A stretch of 64,000 nt of DNA from Rhea pennata (taxonomy: Eukaryota; Chordata; Aves; Rheiformes; Rheidae), in NCBI RefSeq assembly GCF_028389875.1, contig NC_084676.1, positions 3,782,001 through 3,846,000 of the forward strand, read 5' to 3'. This document shows, one piece after another, positions 45,511-58,269 of this stretch (positions within the stretch are counted from its first letter, which is position 1; each line of letters opens with the position of its first letter). A program made the translations under genes and the position numbers. The notes below the pieces were generated by a model. It saw only the letters and a list, made by a program, of their open reading frames with translations. It searched no databases and was not told the DNA's origin.

Positions 45511-46420
45511 AGCTTTAAGACCAGGAAACAAAATCCAGCGTACTCAGCCAAAAGACCACCACAGCCCCAAGCTGTTTGCTGCCAGGGGACAAGGGAGGTG
45601 GTTTTCCACTTTGAACTCTTGTACCATTTTTAAAGCTTTAATTTGCCAAAAAGTAATATTAATAACGATGGCAGCTCCTACTTTCCTTGAGGCAATGCCA
45701 ATTTTTATGCTTTTTTTTAACATAACTGTAGTGTTATTGAGGAATAAGAAGTAAATGACAGATACTTTAATGTAATATGAGTCAATATGTATTTATATGT
45801 GTTTTATGACTTAATCAATATTGCTACATTAGCAGGAACAAATATGGTGTTTCCTTTTCTGGCCCTGGAAAGAACAAATAAGGAAAGTCACATTATGAAT
45901 TTTTGGAATGAATAAAATCACCGCATTTCCCAGGCGATTCAGTAATTCTCTGACATTCATTTGTTCTCCAGGGCACAGCAAGTAATTCCTGGGCAGGGCG
46001 CTGGACAACAGGCTGCATCGATACATTGGACTTACGACTAGGGTTCACATTTTTCAAATAAGGCTCTCTAAGAAGAATTAAAAGAATTAATAATATGAAT
46101 AATAATAAAATCCATAAAAATAATAAAAACAGGCCTTGGTACAGAGCGCTGACTTTGGCAGCCCGAGTCTCAGGATAAAGGGCTTAGCACCCTGAGCAGC
46201 TGATGGTTTCACCACTGAAGGACGTAAGGACTCCACAGCTCACGTCACCCCCGTCTTTTTACTGCGGACAATACATTCCTCTGACCTGCGTGCAGCCCTG
46301 CAGCCTACCGAAAGGCTATTATTAATATAAAAAATGCCTAGCCCAGCAGTCCTGCTGTGCCCTGCCATACCAGGGACCAGCCGGAGGTGTGTTCAGCTGC
46401 ACTGGGCTGCTTTGCAACAG

Positions 46421-46450
46421 TTTTTTTTTTTTTTTTCAACAGTGAATGGG

Positions 46451-46481
<31 letters not shown>

Positions 46482-46482
46482 C
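46421..46482. repeat. Poly(T) and (TA)n microsatellite
   Basis: A T16 run is followed by AACAGTGAATGGG, then a (TA)n tract of about 9 units and a further T run. This is simple-sequence DNA only. Confidence 0.9.
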
Positions 46483-47299
46483 CTCCTTTTGGTAGGCTGG
46501 GGAAACCCTTCAGGATCGCTCCCAGCAGCTTCTCTCGCTGCCCCAGAGCTGGAGTGCCGGCTTTGGACATCTCCTCGGGGACAGGAGGTGATGCGACGTA
46601 GCTGATGAAATGCAGGAGAAGAATCATGGTAAGGCTTTTAGGGAGGCAAAAAAAAAAAATCCTCTCGCTGCTCCCCTATGTCCAAGCCATGTAGTTTGCT
46701 TCATCCACCTGTAGTTTTACAGCCAAGTTGCAAAGTCTTTGCAGCTGAAACAAGCTCCTTGTGCTGCCGTAGCACAGAGCTTCTCCGCTTACCCAGGAGG
46801 TCATGCTGCAGGAACCCGGATAAGGCGACGGGCAATGCCAAGATTTCAAGCAGAAAGGTGGCAGCAGGGTGAGACCGCTTCTCACGCCCAGGATAACCAG
46901 CTGTCTTTTCACCATGCACCCACACATCACCTTGCTCCCGATGGACACGTACTGGCAACGGTAGCCAGCACGTGCAAACCGAGTTTGAGCACGGGGATGG
47001 GGATGTGGGAGAAGACCGGTATCTGATGCTTCCTTTCATATCCCCGAACCACGTCGGGGGAGGAAGCTCCATCTGATCAGTATTGCTGGGAGCCAAATCC
47101 AGGTGACATCTGAAAAATGATAGAGCTCATTGCTGCCCCAAAGTCTCTTAGCCAAGGTACCTGCCGAAGAGTTTAAGGCGGGATCTTTATCAGCTCCCCT
47201 GACTAAAGGTGTCCGGGGCTCAGCGATGAAGCAGGTTCCTGCTTAGCCTTTCCCAGCCAAAACCCACCCCACAGCCAGGAGCTGCCTGCTCACACCTCG

Positions 47300-48540
47300 G
47301 AAGCACAAACTGAATTAAAGGCAGTTTTCCAGTTTTCCAAAGGCAATGGACTTGGGCACCTCTTAATACTAATAATCCTAATATTACCTTAAAGTAATTC
47401 TTTTGACCTCCTGAATTTACTCCAGTTTAGGTGGGGTCAGAACTTGGCCTTGCAAATCACTGGAGATCACTCCTGCAAGAACAGGGTCAGAAAAATATTT
47501 ATTTTCCCCTGGATTTTGACAGTTTGGGAGCATTTGTTTATTTTTAACAGACTGCTACTGCTACACTTCAGACCTTTTCCTGTTGTGATCATTAGAACTT
47601 TTAACGGTATCATAAATCTTTTATTAACATTCGGTATTATACTAATTAAAACTGTTCCATATATGTATTATTAATTTCTCCAGCGCTTCTTGTGAGGGTG
47701 ACATTTTTAGCTGGCTTAGCAGAATACGCCATAGTAAATAAGGAGAAACTCATTTCCAGGCAATTAGGCTTGCAGAAAAATAAGTTTCTTAATGGAGGGC
47801 ACGATCATTACAAATTTTACCTAAATAAACAGGGTTTCTTAATGGTAACTCTTCAAGCTAAGTAAACAGATTGGTGTGGTAATGTCCTAAGCAATACTTA
47901 AATGTAACTGTTTAATAAATTGGTAAATTACTCATTTCATCTTAGAACAAAATGGTAATACTGTAGTAATAACCTAGTGTATATTCTGTAAATATGAAGC
48001 ATTATCACTTTAGCTCTGAAGAAATCACCACAGTGATATGTCAGCATTGATCTAAAACTGCAGCATTTTATCTCAAGTTTATTACCCATTTTTGAGAATC
48101 GCTGAGATTTTCAGAGCATAATGGCAATAAAAGAAGAATTTAAAAAGCGCTTAAATGTGCATAAGTTAATCAGAGGTATCCTCAGGGGGAAAAGGAAATT
48201 TGGTAAAACATGAATTATAAGCATCATTTAAACTTACTTTGGACACTAGAGATAATAAATGGCACCATAATTTAGAAATAGCTTTTAACATCAATGACTG
48301 TAAGTAGCATTTTACTGTTCATAAGAATTGCAAAGCAACGGTGCTGAGGCCAATTTTATTAGCCATTTTTTTCTTTATAAAAGCAATCCAACCATTTCCA
48401 AACTGAGCAGACAGGAACAAGAGTTACACGTTAATATGCAAAATGCATTTGAGTTTTTAAAATAGCCAGCAATAAATTTACCAAAAGATACAGTCTGGAG
48501 ACAATTGAATGATCATTTCGGAAGACTGAAGCTTTCTCCG
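47300..48540. other. Long AT-rich block, candidate conserved noncoding DNA
   Basis: About 1.2 kb of complex, repeat-free AT-rich sequence with many TAAT/ATTA cores and a repeated GTTTCTTAATGG motif (near 47785 and 47835). It directly precedes a run of CpG islands. The texture is that of enhancers around developmental genes, so TLX3 would be the natural target. This is inference from composition only. Confidence 0.35.
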
Positions 48541-48569
48541 AGTTTACATATTTGGGAAAAGCGGATGAT

Positions 48570-49130
48570 GGAGGGGGGGGGGACGAGGGAGAAAATTGCT
48601 CCTGCGTTCCCGTTTACCGGGGAACGTCGCGGCACTTCCGACCCCGAGGGGAGCAGCCGTAAGCCTCCAGGGAGGCGCTGCTGGAGGAACAAGCCTCTCC
48701 CGGCTAACTTCTCCCCACTGCCGCACCGTCTGAGGATCGCAGCGGTACCTGCAATACTGTAGGAACACCTGGGGTTTTTTTTCCAGTGACAGAACAGCCG
48801 AAACGCGTCTCGCAGCGCTAGCAGCTACGAGCCCTCGCACCAGCGGATTTTGGTCGGACCCGATAACCGCCTCTTTGACCGGCCGGCCGCACGGGGCCGG
48901 CGGACAGCACCGGCTGAGCCTCGCCGGCCTCGGATTAATATCGTAACTCGAGAACAGACCAGTGCAGAAAAAACAGTCGGGAGCCATCCCGTGGCTGAAG
49001 CGTCCTAGCTCCTCCGTGCGCCGGGGCCCCAGGAGAAGCCCGCTCTAACCTGCATCCCGCTGGGCCAAGGCGCCTGCTCCGCGCTGCGGCGAGCCTTGGC
49101 TCTCCGCTTCGCCCCGGCAGGTTCTGCTAC
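48570..49130. promoter_or_regulatory. Orphan CpG island 1
   Basis: A CpG-rich segment begins abruptly after AT-rich DNA. No recognisable coding exon is present. It lies about 12 kb downstream of the TLX3 3' end. It may be the promoter of a noncoding RNA or a Polycomb-type developmental CpG island. Confidence 0.6.
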
Positions 49131-49399
49131 GTGGGTGTGCACCACCCCTACGAGTACGGCAGGAAGCTACACGTTATTTTGTAAAACGAGAGTAAAGCCG
49201 GTTCAATTATTTCCCGGGAGAAGAAATCCAAGCCACGCTGGCAACAGGCTTTCGCTAACTTTGTGCTCACGCCACACAGATGAGTTCAACTGCTCGAGGA
49301 AGAGGCTCAACGTGAAACCAAAGCTGTGCGACCAAACGCGCGAGAGCAGGGGAGCGCCAGGCTGGGGAGAACACCGTCCCGGCCGGGCCCGCGTGAAGC

Positions 49400-49600
49400 C
49401 TGTTATTAGTGAGCTAAGACGAATTTGCCGTGGAGCAACTACATTTGCATTTACTCTTCATATTAGAAAGCAGATCTCTGAATACCTCCGGCTGACGTTC
49501 TTAAGCTTTCATCCAAGCCTTGCTGCCATTTTAAGTGGACATCTGAAGGAACAGGAGGTGGGTGCCAAAAAACCTTTAACACTCACAGGTTCCTTGAAAT
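49400..49600. other. AT-rich core with POU octamer between CpG islands
   Basis: A repeat-free segment contains a perfect ATTTGCAT octamer at 49443-49450. The sequence around it has the low-repeat texture of a conserved element. The long plus-strand open frame running through it (49096-49830) shows no family resemblance. Confidence 0.35.
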
Positions 49601-49609
49601 CGGGCACCA

Positions 49610-49850
49610 CCTTTCTCAGGAGAGAGGCGGCGGGCGGCGCTCCGTGGGCCGGGAAGGCTGAGCGACGGAGGGCTCCTGCCGGCCCCGGCCCCGGCTGGGC
49701 TCCCGCGGGACGCTGCAGCGCGGGGCGAGCCTGCGGGAGAGCAGAGCGGCCGGGCTCTCCGGACGCCCCCGGCCAGAGCCGGGGACCCGCGCGCCCTGCC
49801 GCCGCCGCAGCATCACCTCCGCCGAGGTGAGGTCTGCCATACAGCCCCGA
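49610..49850 (+). promoter_or_regulatory. Orphan CpG island 2 with a good splice donor
   Basis: Dense CpG sequence ends at GCCGAG|GTGAGGT (donor GT at 49827-49828, plus strand). A GC-rich exon closed by such a donor is what a noncoding first exon looks like. No acceptor or protein match was identified. Confidence 0.35.
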
Positions 49851-49879
49851 GGCCGAAATGAGCCGAGGGCAGCTGCAGT

Positions 49880-50030
49880 TCCTGTTACTTCAGCTACTTT
49901 GCTTTTGCATTAATACAGAAACATTTTCAACTGCTCTTTTTCCTCTTTATTTCCGTGTTAATAAGTGTTCCGGACTATTGCACCAGAAGCAAGCATATGA
50001 TTTTAATGCAAATACAGAATAAGTACCTCT
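49880..50030. other. AT-rich segment with second POU octamer
   Basis: Contains TTTTAATGCAAATAC, with a perfect ATGCAAAT octamer at 50006-50013 preceded by a TAAT core. It is sandwiched between CpG-rich blocks. Confidence 0.35.
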
Positions 50031-50039
50031 GCGCTCCGT

Positions 50040-51380
50040 TCCGCATTTACTTACTGCATCCGTGAGCAGCTCCAGGAGGAGGAATCGTCCATGGCATCCG
50101 CAGAACGGCCCTCTGGCTCGGCAAAGAGCACAGGCGCGCGAGGCGCCGTGCGCTGCGAGCCCCCCCGGGGAAACCTCTGCAGATCACCGCGACCCCTAAG
50201 CTTAAACCGGGACGCGACCGCCCTTGACGAGCTGCGTGCATTCGGACGTGCGATCGGAAAAACTGCGCGCGGGTGGTTGTGAAGATTAAAACTCAAACCA
50301 GGAACGTGCGCTGAAGCATTTGGCAACGAGCGCGATCGTTAAATCGCACCCGCGAGCCAGATTTTCCGTAACTCAGAGCGGCTCTGCGAACGCGCCATCC
50401 CAGCGTACGAGCAATTATCAGCGTGCTGAGAAAAGAAACTGGTGCAGCAAACACCAAAACACAGCCAGCTCCTTGCGTGGAAGGAACCACCCCAAACCTG
50501 GGACCTGCGGTCGTTTGTCGCTGGCGCTCACAGGTCGAGGGACGGACTAAGTCCGCGCAGGTTCAGCGGGTTGAAGCGAACCGCCGGCGCTTGCTGCTGC
50601 TGTTCTGGGTTGACTTTGCCCTCCAAAGTCTGGCCGACTGTTGCACTACTGTTTAGTTAGTGCAGACATGCGAGGCTGTATGCTCAGCTGCTTTAAATCC
50701 CTCCGAGCCCATGGACTTCACAGTGATAACTATGCCAACGCGGATCAAGCAATAATGACATGCAGCCTCCCCAGGCCAAGCGCCGAGCCGGGCAGCTGAG
50801 CTCGCCCGCTGCCTGGTGGGCTCAGGAAGAGTTACAGGTGTAGGATTTGGCTCAGCCACTCGATTTTGTTTATTTTTTTTTTCTTTCCGGACATACAAAC
50901 ACTGTTTTCATATGCGTTTGAGTAATCCGTGAAGCAGCACTGAAATACCAATCGGGGTGCAAAAAAAATTATCTTAACACAGCTGATGAGTAGTCTTTTT
51001 AATGCAAAAAAAAAAAAAATTACACATACTGCTCTGCAACACAAGTGAACTCTATTAAAGGCAGCTGCTGCAAGAGCCCGCGGCTCGGCGCGCCGGTGCC
51101 CGCCCGTACCTGGGGGCGCGGGCACCCGCCGCCGGCGGCGAGGGGAGGCAGCGGAGCGTGCCCCGCGGCCCCGGGGGACGGGCGCGCGGGCCGCCGAGCA
51201 GGTGGCCGCCCGCGCGGGCTCCTCCGCCGGCTGCCGCGCGCACAATGAGCTTGTCAGGCCGGGCTTTCGTCACCGAGCGCAGATGTCGGTCGGGCAGCCG
51301 CGCGCCGCTGCGCCCTCCTGCGCTCCAGCGGCGCCGGGAGCCCGCTGCTCCTTTTCCCGCTCACGATGGGCTTTTATTTT
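50040..51380. promoter_or_regulatory. Orphan CpG-rich region 3
   Basis: Moderately to strongly CpG-rich, with the densest part at 51070-51370. Open frames here are composition artefacts overlapping on both strands. No known exon was recognised. Confidence 0.5.
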
Positions 51381-54300
51381 TTTTTCCCCCCTTCTTTTTC
51401 ATGATTCTTACTGTTTTAGTAAGTTTGCTGCCTTCTGGCTTGCTCGGTAAAAGCGCAGGTTTGTCGCTGCGCTGTCACAGCAGTTTGTATCCAAACGTGA
51501 CCCCCAAAACACCAGGAACAAAAATGACTTCTCCTGTCCTTCTGTAGGGATTTGCACCAAAATGCTTCAGTTTCCACAGCAATGCACAGTTGCTTACTTG
51601 TGTATATACAGCACTGCTACGCAGCAGATTCAAACTCAGAAAGACCTGTTTTCCACCCGAAAGTCTAGCACCGCCCCACAGCTGCTCCCAGCAGTGTCAA
51701 TCCCTTGCCCACCGTCATGGCTCTGCGCCTTTTGCTGTGCTCCTACCTCCAGCTTCGCGCTTTGTTCCCATTCCTGAGCCTCTTCCCTCCTGCTCAGGTC
51801 TCCTGTGCATGGAAAGAGGTCTGCTTCACAGAACAAAATCATCCTCTTTCTGATCTTCCCTTGCATCTCTCGCTTTTGCATGCGAAACTGAGAGAAATAA
51901 AAGCAAGTGAAACACCAGGAACTCCTGCAGCCATGACATAAGGTCTCCAACCCACCGCTCAGCAAACCTCTCCTCACTCTGCTTGCTAGTGATGGAAAAT
52001 GAGGAGATCTGCGAGTTTCTGAAGTCATCCTTAAAGAGGGAAGCTTATTTCCTATTTGGACATGAACCATCCTTTGGCCAGTGCTTTGGAAAACAGTCGA
52101 CTTTGGCCACCACCTGATACCTAGCTTCTCCTTCCTCTACAAGCCGGACAAAATCATCTCATCTTACTACTGAGAACATGCTGGGCACTTCCAGATCAGG
52201 ATTTGGGCAGGGGCAGGGAAGAGACACCATGCTTGGCATGTACCTGTACCCTTGTCCTGCAGCTCGTGCTGCCTCATAGCATCAGAAAATGTTGAGTTTA
52301 CATCTAAGTGAGGAATGCTGCGGTCTGGTCTCAGGGATGAGTGAGGAGACAGCAGTAACCTGAGATGGACAAAACTGAGAGAGGTTCCCTTTCTTCATCT
52401 CAAGTGGTGAAGAGTGATTTACATTGTACACCTTGACCCAGCTTCATCTGTCTTAACTCCAACCTGTGAAAGTCCCACCCGAATTGTGACCTGAAGAAGG
52501 CTTGAACAAATCCTCACTGTAAAGCATACAGAAGGCAGCAGCTTCTTCTGATATATACAGGTGTATGGCTCGAAGAACAGGGAAAATTGGCTTTCCTGTT
52601 AATTTTGAACAGCACAAAAGATACAAGCTTAAACAGTAAAAAGGGAGCTTTATGTCAGACAGAAATTGTAGTTCCCTAAAAGTGGTTTAAGAATCAACCT
52701 AAGAGGGAAGTTGGACGCTCCACCTCCAGAGGTTTTTGGACAATCACGTCAATGAGTCCTACCATAAGGAGGCGACACAGGCTGCTTTCTTTCCCCTGCT
52801 TTATTCGGTATCTAGAGAAAACAGTGAAAAGAACATGGAGTTTTTATTCCAAATCCCCTGTGCGGCAGTACTATATCCCATCTGCTTTAAACACGCGGCC
52901 AAGATAAATGGATAAGAGTGATACATAAAAATCAGCGTAGGAAAGACAGTAAATGATGAAGCAGAGAAATAAGATAAGACTCTACAATTTCTATAACACA
53001 GCCCTCCCCTGTGCTCATCCAAAAAGGCCCTGCACATGGTTTTCTCCTGAACACCTCACTTATTCCAGGTAGCCAAAATACTGCAGTTTGGGAGGGTGGG
53101 AAGCACTTTTTTCCCGTTGTGACTCTCAGAAAGGCTACCTCCTCTTGCAGGGTGGAGGTTTAGCACGTGAGATGTCTGCATGCTAGGCTTGATGACTCTG
53201 TTACGGTCTTTTAAAACCAGCAACCCCAATGTGCCCAATTTAACACCGAACAGCCTGCTTGTACATCATCCCCATGCTCTCTGCTGGTCTCTTGCTGAAT
53301 ATGAGGGTCAGATTCAAGTTCAAAGCACTCCAGATGAACAGTTCAAGGACACGTGAACCACCACCGTTCATGACAAGAGAGACTGAAATCGATGCCGGTT
53401 TACAACAGCTGCTCCGCTGGAGCAGTGAAACAGCCAAGCTCCCCAGTGCAATGCAACAGCTTCTCCAACGGAGACCCCCGACTGTGCAAACTGCTTTGAG
53501 AATCAGTTACACCTCTCGGCCTCTTCTGTGCAAGATGCAAAAGCCTACTTCTGGCTACAGTCCTGCAAAAAGAAAGTATAGCAACACCGAACACCGTACT
53601 ACCACAAAGAAGACAAGGGACAGGAGCTCTCAGCCACCAAGAGAGAAAAGACATGTGCCTGTGTAGACAGAAAACCTGGTAGCAGTGCGCCCAGCAACTA
53701 GCAAAAGGCTACGAGAGAATATATGCTGAGTAACCACAGGAGTGCAGAAAGACACGGGCTGTAACCTGAGAGCAAGGACAACTTTTGCTGCAGTCAGGAC
53801 CAGAGAGGCAACATGTAGACAGGAAGTCTTCAGAAGACACAAATGCTGTAAGGAAGAGAAACGAGCTATTTTAAGAAATTCCAGCAGAAAGGCGATCAAG
53901 CATTTCTTTAAAGCTCTGTTTAGGAGAACAAATTTAGTAGAAACTATGAACCAGGCTGCAGGAATGCAAGCCACCAAACTATTTTTAGACGCCAAACCCA
54001 AAACAAGATGAATTAACCTACAGGTCTCCACTACCTGTAAAGGAACCCAGCTCAGACACATCTCTATTGTAGATATCTTCAGCCAGGTACACCCCACCCA
54101 GAACTGTCTGTCTATGAACCTCAAGGGCACAGGGTGTAAGTGAAGACCAAGGGAAAAGATTTGAGAAAAAGGCTTAAAGGAGCACTGCTGCCTTCTCCCA
54201 GATCTGCAAATCTGATCAGTAAGCTGAAGTGTACCTGTCCTCTCTGCTTCAGATGTGCTGCCCCTGCTCCCACTACCCAGGTCATAGAGCCAGTGGCTGA

Positions 54301-54900
54301 GGCATGGTTAACATCTGGAATGGACCAGAAGAGCTTGCACATATAAACAGGACTACCTGGAGCCTCGTCTAATGGACCGCAAACAGGGGCCTTCAGAGGA
54401 TGTAGCTGCTGGTCCTGAGGGCACCTCAGGGTCTTATAAACTGAGAAGCGCTTCTTGTTGTGGTGAAGTTCAACATTTTCCAATCTCAGGGAAAACAAGA
54501 GCTCCATGCCATAGATCCTGCCACCGCTTCTGGTGGTGAGAGAGTGGAGATGCTCCTTGCAATGTACATACCCCTGCAGAGGACTTCCCAGCATCTGCCC
54601 CACAGGCAGGAGGGCAAGTCAGACAGGCCAGCCCAGGCTGCCGCACACGCCAGGCTCCCACGTTGGCAGCCTCTCCTAGCTTTCAATCCTTCCCTATCAG
54701 TCCAAGTAAAAGATTTGAAGGCTTCTTTAATTATTAAGCGTTTGCTTTGTTTTCGCTTCCACTCTAGAGCACCAGCTCTTCAAAGGCAGGAGCGAAGCTT
54801 TAACCGAGAGCCAGTCCTGATGGCCGTGAAGAAGGCACCAATCAGAGCCGCTTCCCAATAGCGTATTCCCTTACAAGCTGCTGCCATTACCATTAATGGA
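51381..54900. other. Intergenic DNA, no gene supported
   Basis: Open frames up to about 166 codons occur on both strands (for example 53259-53666 plus and 53630-54130 minus), but none resembles a known family and none has convincing splice context. No CpG island or large repeat was recognised. Confidence 0.5.
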
Positions 54901-54969
54901 AATGACATGTGCAGATGAAAGAGAGAAAAGAGTCTAATGTCTTTATATTATAGCACCAATTAAGTACTC

Positions 54970-55070
54970 AGGGTCATGTCCTTAGCTGATGTAAAGTAGA
55001 TGAGATCCACTGAAGTTAATGGAACTCCGCTGATTTACACCAAATGAAGATCTGGCCCTCGCTGGCTTGT
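54970..55070. mobile_element. Old inverted-repeat (MITE-like) remnant
   Basis: CCTTAGCTGATGTAAAGTAG and, after a GAAGTTAATGGAA centre, CTGATTTACACCAAATGAAG then ATCTGGCC form an imperfect inverted repeat. The GATGTAAA and TTTACACC arms face each other. The phrase is typical of an old element found in turtles and birds. Confidence 0.5.
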
Positions 55071-56204
55071 ATTAAAACATCTAAACCATTCCAGCAGTCT
55101 TTGTGTTTAACAGCTTCTTATTCTAGCCAGGCTTTTCTAACCCTTCAGTTCATAAACCACAAACTTTATTAACTAATAATTAGTATTTCAAGTTAAGTTT
55201 CACATCTGCTCCCACAGTCGTGTTTCAAGAACTGCTGCCCCCACGTGAGATGGGGAATTGTGAGGAGACTTGACACGGCTAGTGGTGGGAACAAAGTAGA
55301 GGAGATGGACTGCCAGGCTACTAAACCCCTGAAGATGCAGATGGACACAGAGGGTCTTTTCAGAGACGTGGTAGCACGCGGCTCCCGGTGACGGTAACAC
55401 CTCAGTGCTTTGGGAATTTAAGGCAAGGCATTTCGCTTGCCAGCTCAGAACTGATAACTGAACTATGTTGCTGGTCTCCTGGACTTTCACAAGGCCACCG
55501 CGTTGTGGAAAGGTAAGCCTAGGCATAAGGGTCTGCAGGAGAAGGCTGTAGTTTAAATGCCACGGGATCATGCAGTTGTAAACTACTGTCCGAATACACA
55601 GTGGAGCAGTCGCAGCATTTTTCTCACGGACCAAGCAGGGCGATTTTGATGGACATACTAGAGGCTTTCTTTCCCCCCCAGTTTTGTGTAACTGATCATT
55701 GAGCAGAAAAATGGTATGATGCTGGGCCACATCCTTCTTGGGCGCTGCTGTCTCTGGATCTCAGGTGTCTTAAACGTGCTAGAAGAAGCTAAGCTTGTGA
55801 CAGTGCTGGATTACATTGCAATTAAAATATTATTTATCCAGAGGTGAATGATTCACTCTCACAGTAAAACACAGCTTCCTGAACCAGTGTGTGTTATCTT
55901 CAGCAGGCAGCCTCCAAGTCCTTTTCCTTCCTTCTGCAGCCGGACTAAATAAAGAACGATTAGTGTATTTCTACCAGAACGAGGAATAAAAGCGGCGTGC
56001 TGTACAGAACTGAGGAAAGGAGGGGGAAAAGAAAAAAATCACAACAGCCTACTAACACAGATGCTCTGAACAAGGGATGTAATATGGACAGCTCTTACAG
56101 ATACAGCTCTTGTGCAATAACTTAAACAGTACAGATTACTACTTGGGGAAATAAAAGACAACATAACTTTGGAACTTGAAGAGCTCTCTCTCTTTGTTGT
56201 AATC

Positions 56205-56350
56205 AATTGCAATAATCCATGTCAGTGATTTAGATGAAGATCAACTTTACCTTTCTTTGCTGATGACACAAAACTAAGAGCAATAAAAAACTTAAGTGCA
56301 TTTGCGCACAACTAATGGATTGGATGTGGCATGTGCCAATGGAAGTCAGT
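56205..56350 (+). mobile_element. Ancient CR1-type reverse-transcriptase remnant
   Basis: The frame at 56256-56276 reads FADDTKL, the LINE reverse-transcriptase active-site motif. It is preceded by GTCAGTGATTTAGATGAAGA, which encodes a SDLDED-like stretch as in CR1. The rest is decayed. It is oriented opposite to the younger CR1 at 28-30 kb. Confidence 0.6.
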
Positions 56351-57765
56351 ATGTATAATGCAGCATACACTGGATGCCAAATTAATGGGATCATTTGGGC
56401 ATTCTGGAGCACTTGTGGCATCAAGCTTAAGTCATCTAAGGAGCCTGGCAAGGGCTGATGACCTTCCATTTTCAAAAGACTGCGGAAGCCTAGTGATACT
56501 GTAGGCAAAACACAACAACAAATTTTGTCCAGTCCATCTAGCTACTGTTTAGCACAAAGTAGAAGGAAGATAGACTAACACAGTAACTCCATGCCTGCTG
56601 TCTCTACTAAGGCAAATAAAATAAATTAAAAATGCAGATTCCCCCAAAGAGAGAGAGCTGGAGGTTCAGGCACACAAACGACGGAGCAGAGACTTTCAGC
56701 TTTGCGTACGCAGTCTGCCATTCTTGTTAATCTTGGAGATCTAAACTGGGCCGTGGAGGCTTACAAGGATTTTCAACTGTGTCCGCTTTCCACCTGGATA
56801 TATTCCCAAAGAATGGCACACCATCATAATACAGAGGAAAATGCATCTCACTACCAACATCTGACACACAGAAGCACCTGAGGCGATAGAGACAGGTCAG
56901 TTCAAACAACTCAGACGAATGACAGAGCTAGAGACAGGACACTTATCGCCCACGTCCCCATTCCTCATTCTGCCCACGAGAGCACGCCACTCCCAAGGTC
57001 TGGCAAATGTTCCCAAGGGAGGAAGAAGCTCCCATGGGTGCTGTGGCATTAGCACAGCTCCACGGGCATGTCCCAGTTGCTAGCTTTCCCTGTAACGCAG
57101 ACGTAACTTTGCAGACCTAGCTGACCCAATACCAAAAGCATCTAGGTATAATCCACAACAGTCCTGCCACTCTGCCGGGCCGTAATGAAGAACATAGCAA
57201 GCAGCACAAGACAACAACAACGAAGGTCCTGTGCCCACAAACTTTGACATGAATGCAACATCCAGTTGGACTCCCAATGGGCAAGGACCTGCAGGTTTAG
57301 GTCTGAAAGTTCACCTTGGATCAAGGTCAACCTGTTACCCTTGGTCTCTTTACAGATGCTCTCTAGACATTACTGGAAAATCTGCTGTGGCAGTTCACTA
57401 CATAAAGGCAGATTTTGCTTTTTTTTTTAATTTTTGAAGGTATATTGAATAACCCAAGACCAACGGTCCAGATTTGTGAAGGTGTTTAGAGCCTGCTCTG
57501 CTCAGCACCAGTGCAGAATCCAGAAAATATATCACACGTCAGCTCAATAAATACCAAAACGTTCATCTATGCCACCTAACAAGAGTGAAAGCCATCTCGA
57601 GCATCTCTGCTTCCCGCTCCCCAGCACTTCCAGTTCTGGATGCAGCCCCTGCAATGGATGCTTGGACGTTTCTGAATTCACAGTGCAGACGTGCCTTTAA
57701 GTGTCTGGCTCCTATTTTGCATAGTGACCTGGAGAGAGTAATTTGGCTCTTGTCCTCGAGAGAAA
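56351..57765. other. Intergenic DNA, no gene supported
   Basis: Nothing beyond short, unrelated open frames is seen. The sequence is complex and mid-GC. Confidence 0.5.
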
Positions 57766-57965
57766 TCCATGGGAGTTAAACACCTAAATACCATTATAGT
57801 TCTGACCTTAAGAGCAGATGTTTAAGAGTACTCAAATGCCAAGAAATGGAGACAGTCCCCAGACAAGAGTGGCATAAGCACATAGGCAATTTGGGTGTCC
57901 ACTACAGATCCTCAGAAACATGTAGGCACCTAACAGAAATATTTATTCCGTTGTTAGGTGGCTAA
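57766..57965. mobile_element. Old MITE-like remnant
   Basis: CATGGGAGTTAAACACCTAA at one end and GTAGGCACCTAACAG plus GTTAGGTGGCTAAC at the other resemble the inverted ends of an old sauropsid family characterised by GGGAGTTAGGCACCTAAAT. It is decayed and unnamed here. Confidence 0.4.
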
Positions 57966-58047
57966 CGCTGCCGTGAGGCACGAGAAAAAACAGCTTGAGG
58001 GAACAGGCAAGGGAAACAGTACCAGAGGTGCTTCCTTCCCCCCCCTC

Positions 58048-58048
<1 letters not shown>

Positions 58049-58093
<45 letters not shown>
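58049..58093. repeat. Poly(A) tract of about 45 nt
   Basis: A very long uninterrupted A run follows a C-rich stretch. No retroposon body was recognised upstream. It may be a length-unstable microsatellite or a retrocopy tail. Confidence 0.9.
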
Positions 58094-58098
<5 letters not shown>

Positions 58099-58269
58099 TA
58101 CCTGCGCAGAGGACAAATCCTTCCATCCATCTGCTCCAGCAAGCTCAGGCACCACGTTAGGATCAATTCTACCAGTTCAGTCGGACTAACTAGACGAGCA
58201 AGCACTCACTCAGGTGTGTCATGCCCTTAAAATAATTCCTCATCGGCGGTGGTGACTGTGGGGAGGAAA

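Noticed and set aside
45425-45754. Lys-rich 109-codon frame
   Set aside because: Generated by the A-rich tract. Not a gene.
55200-55730. 176-codon minus-strand frame
   Set aside because: No recognisable domain, no promoter or splice context, and flanked by repeat-like DNA.
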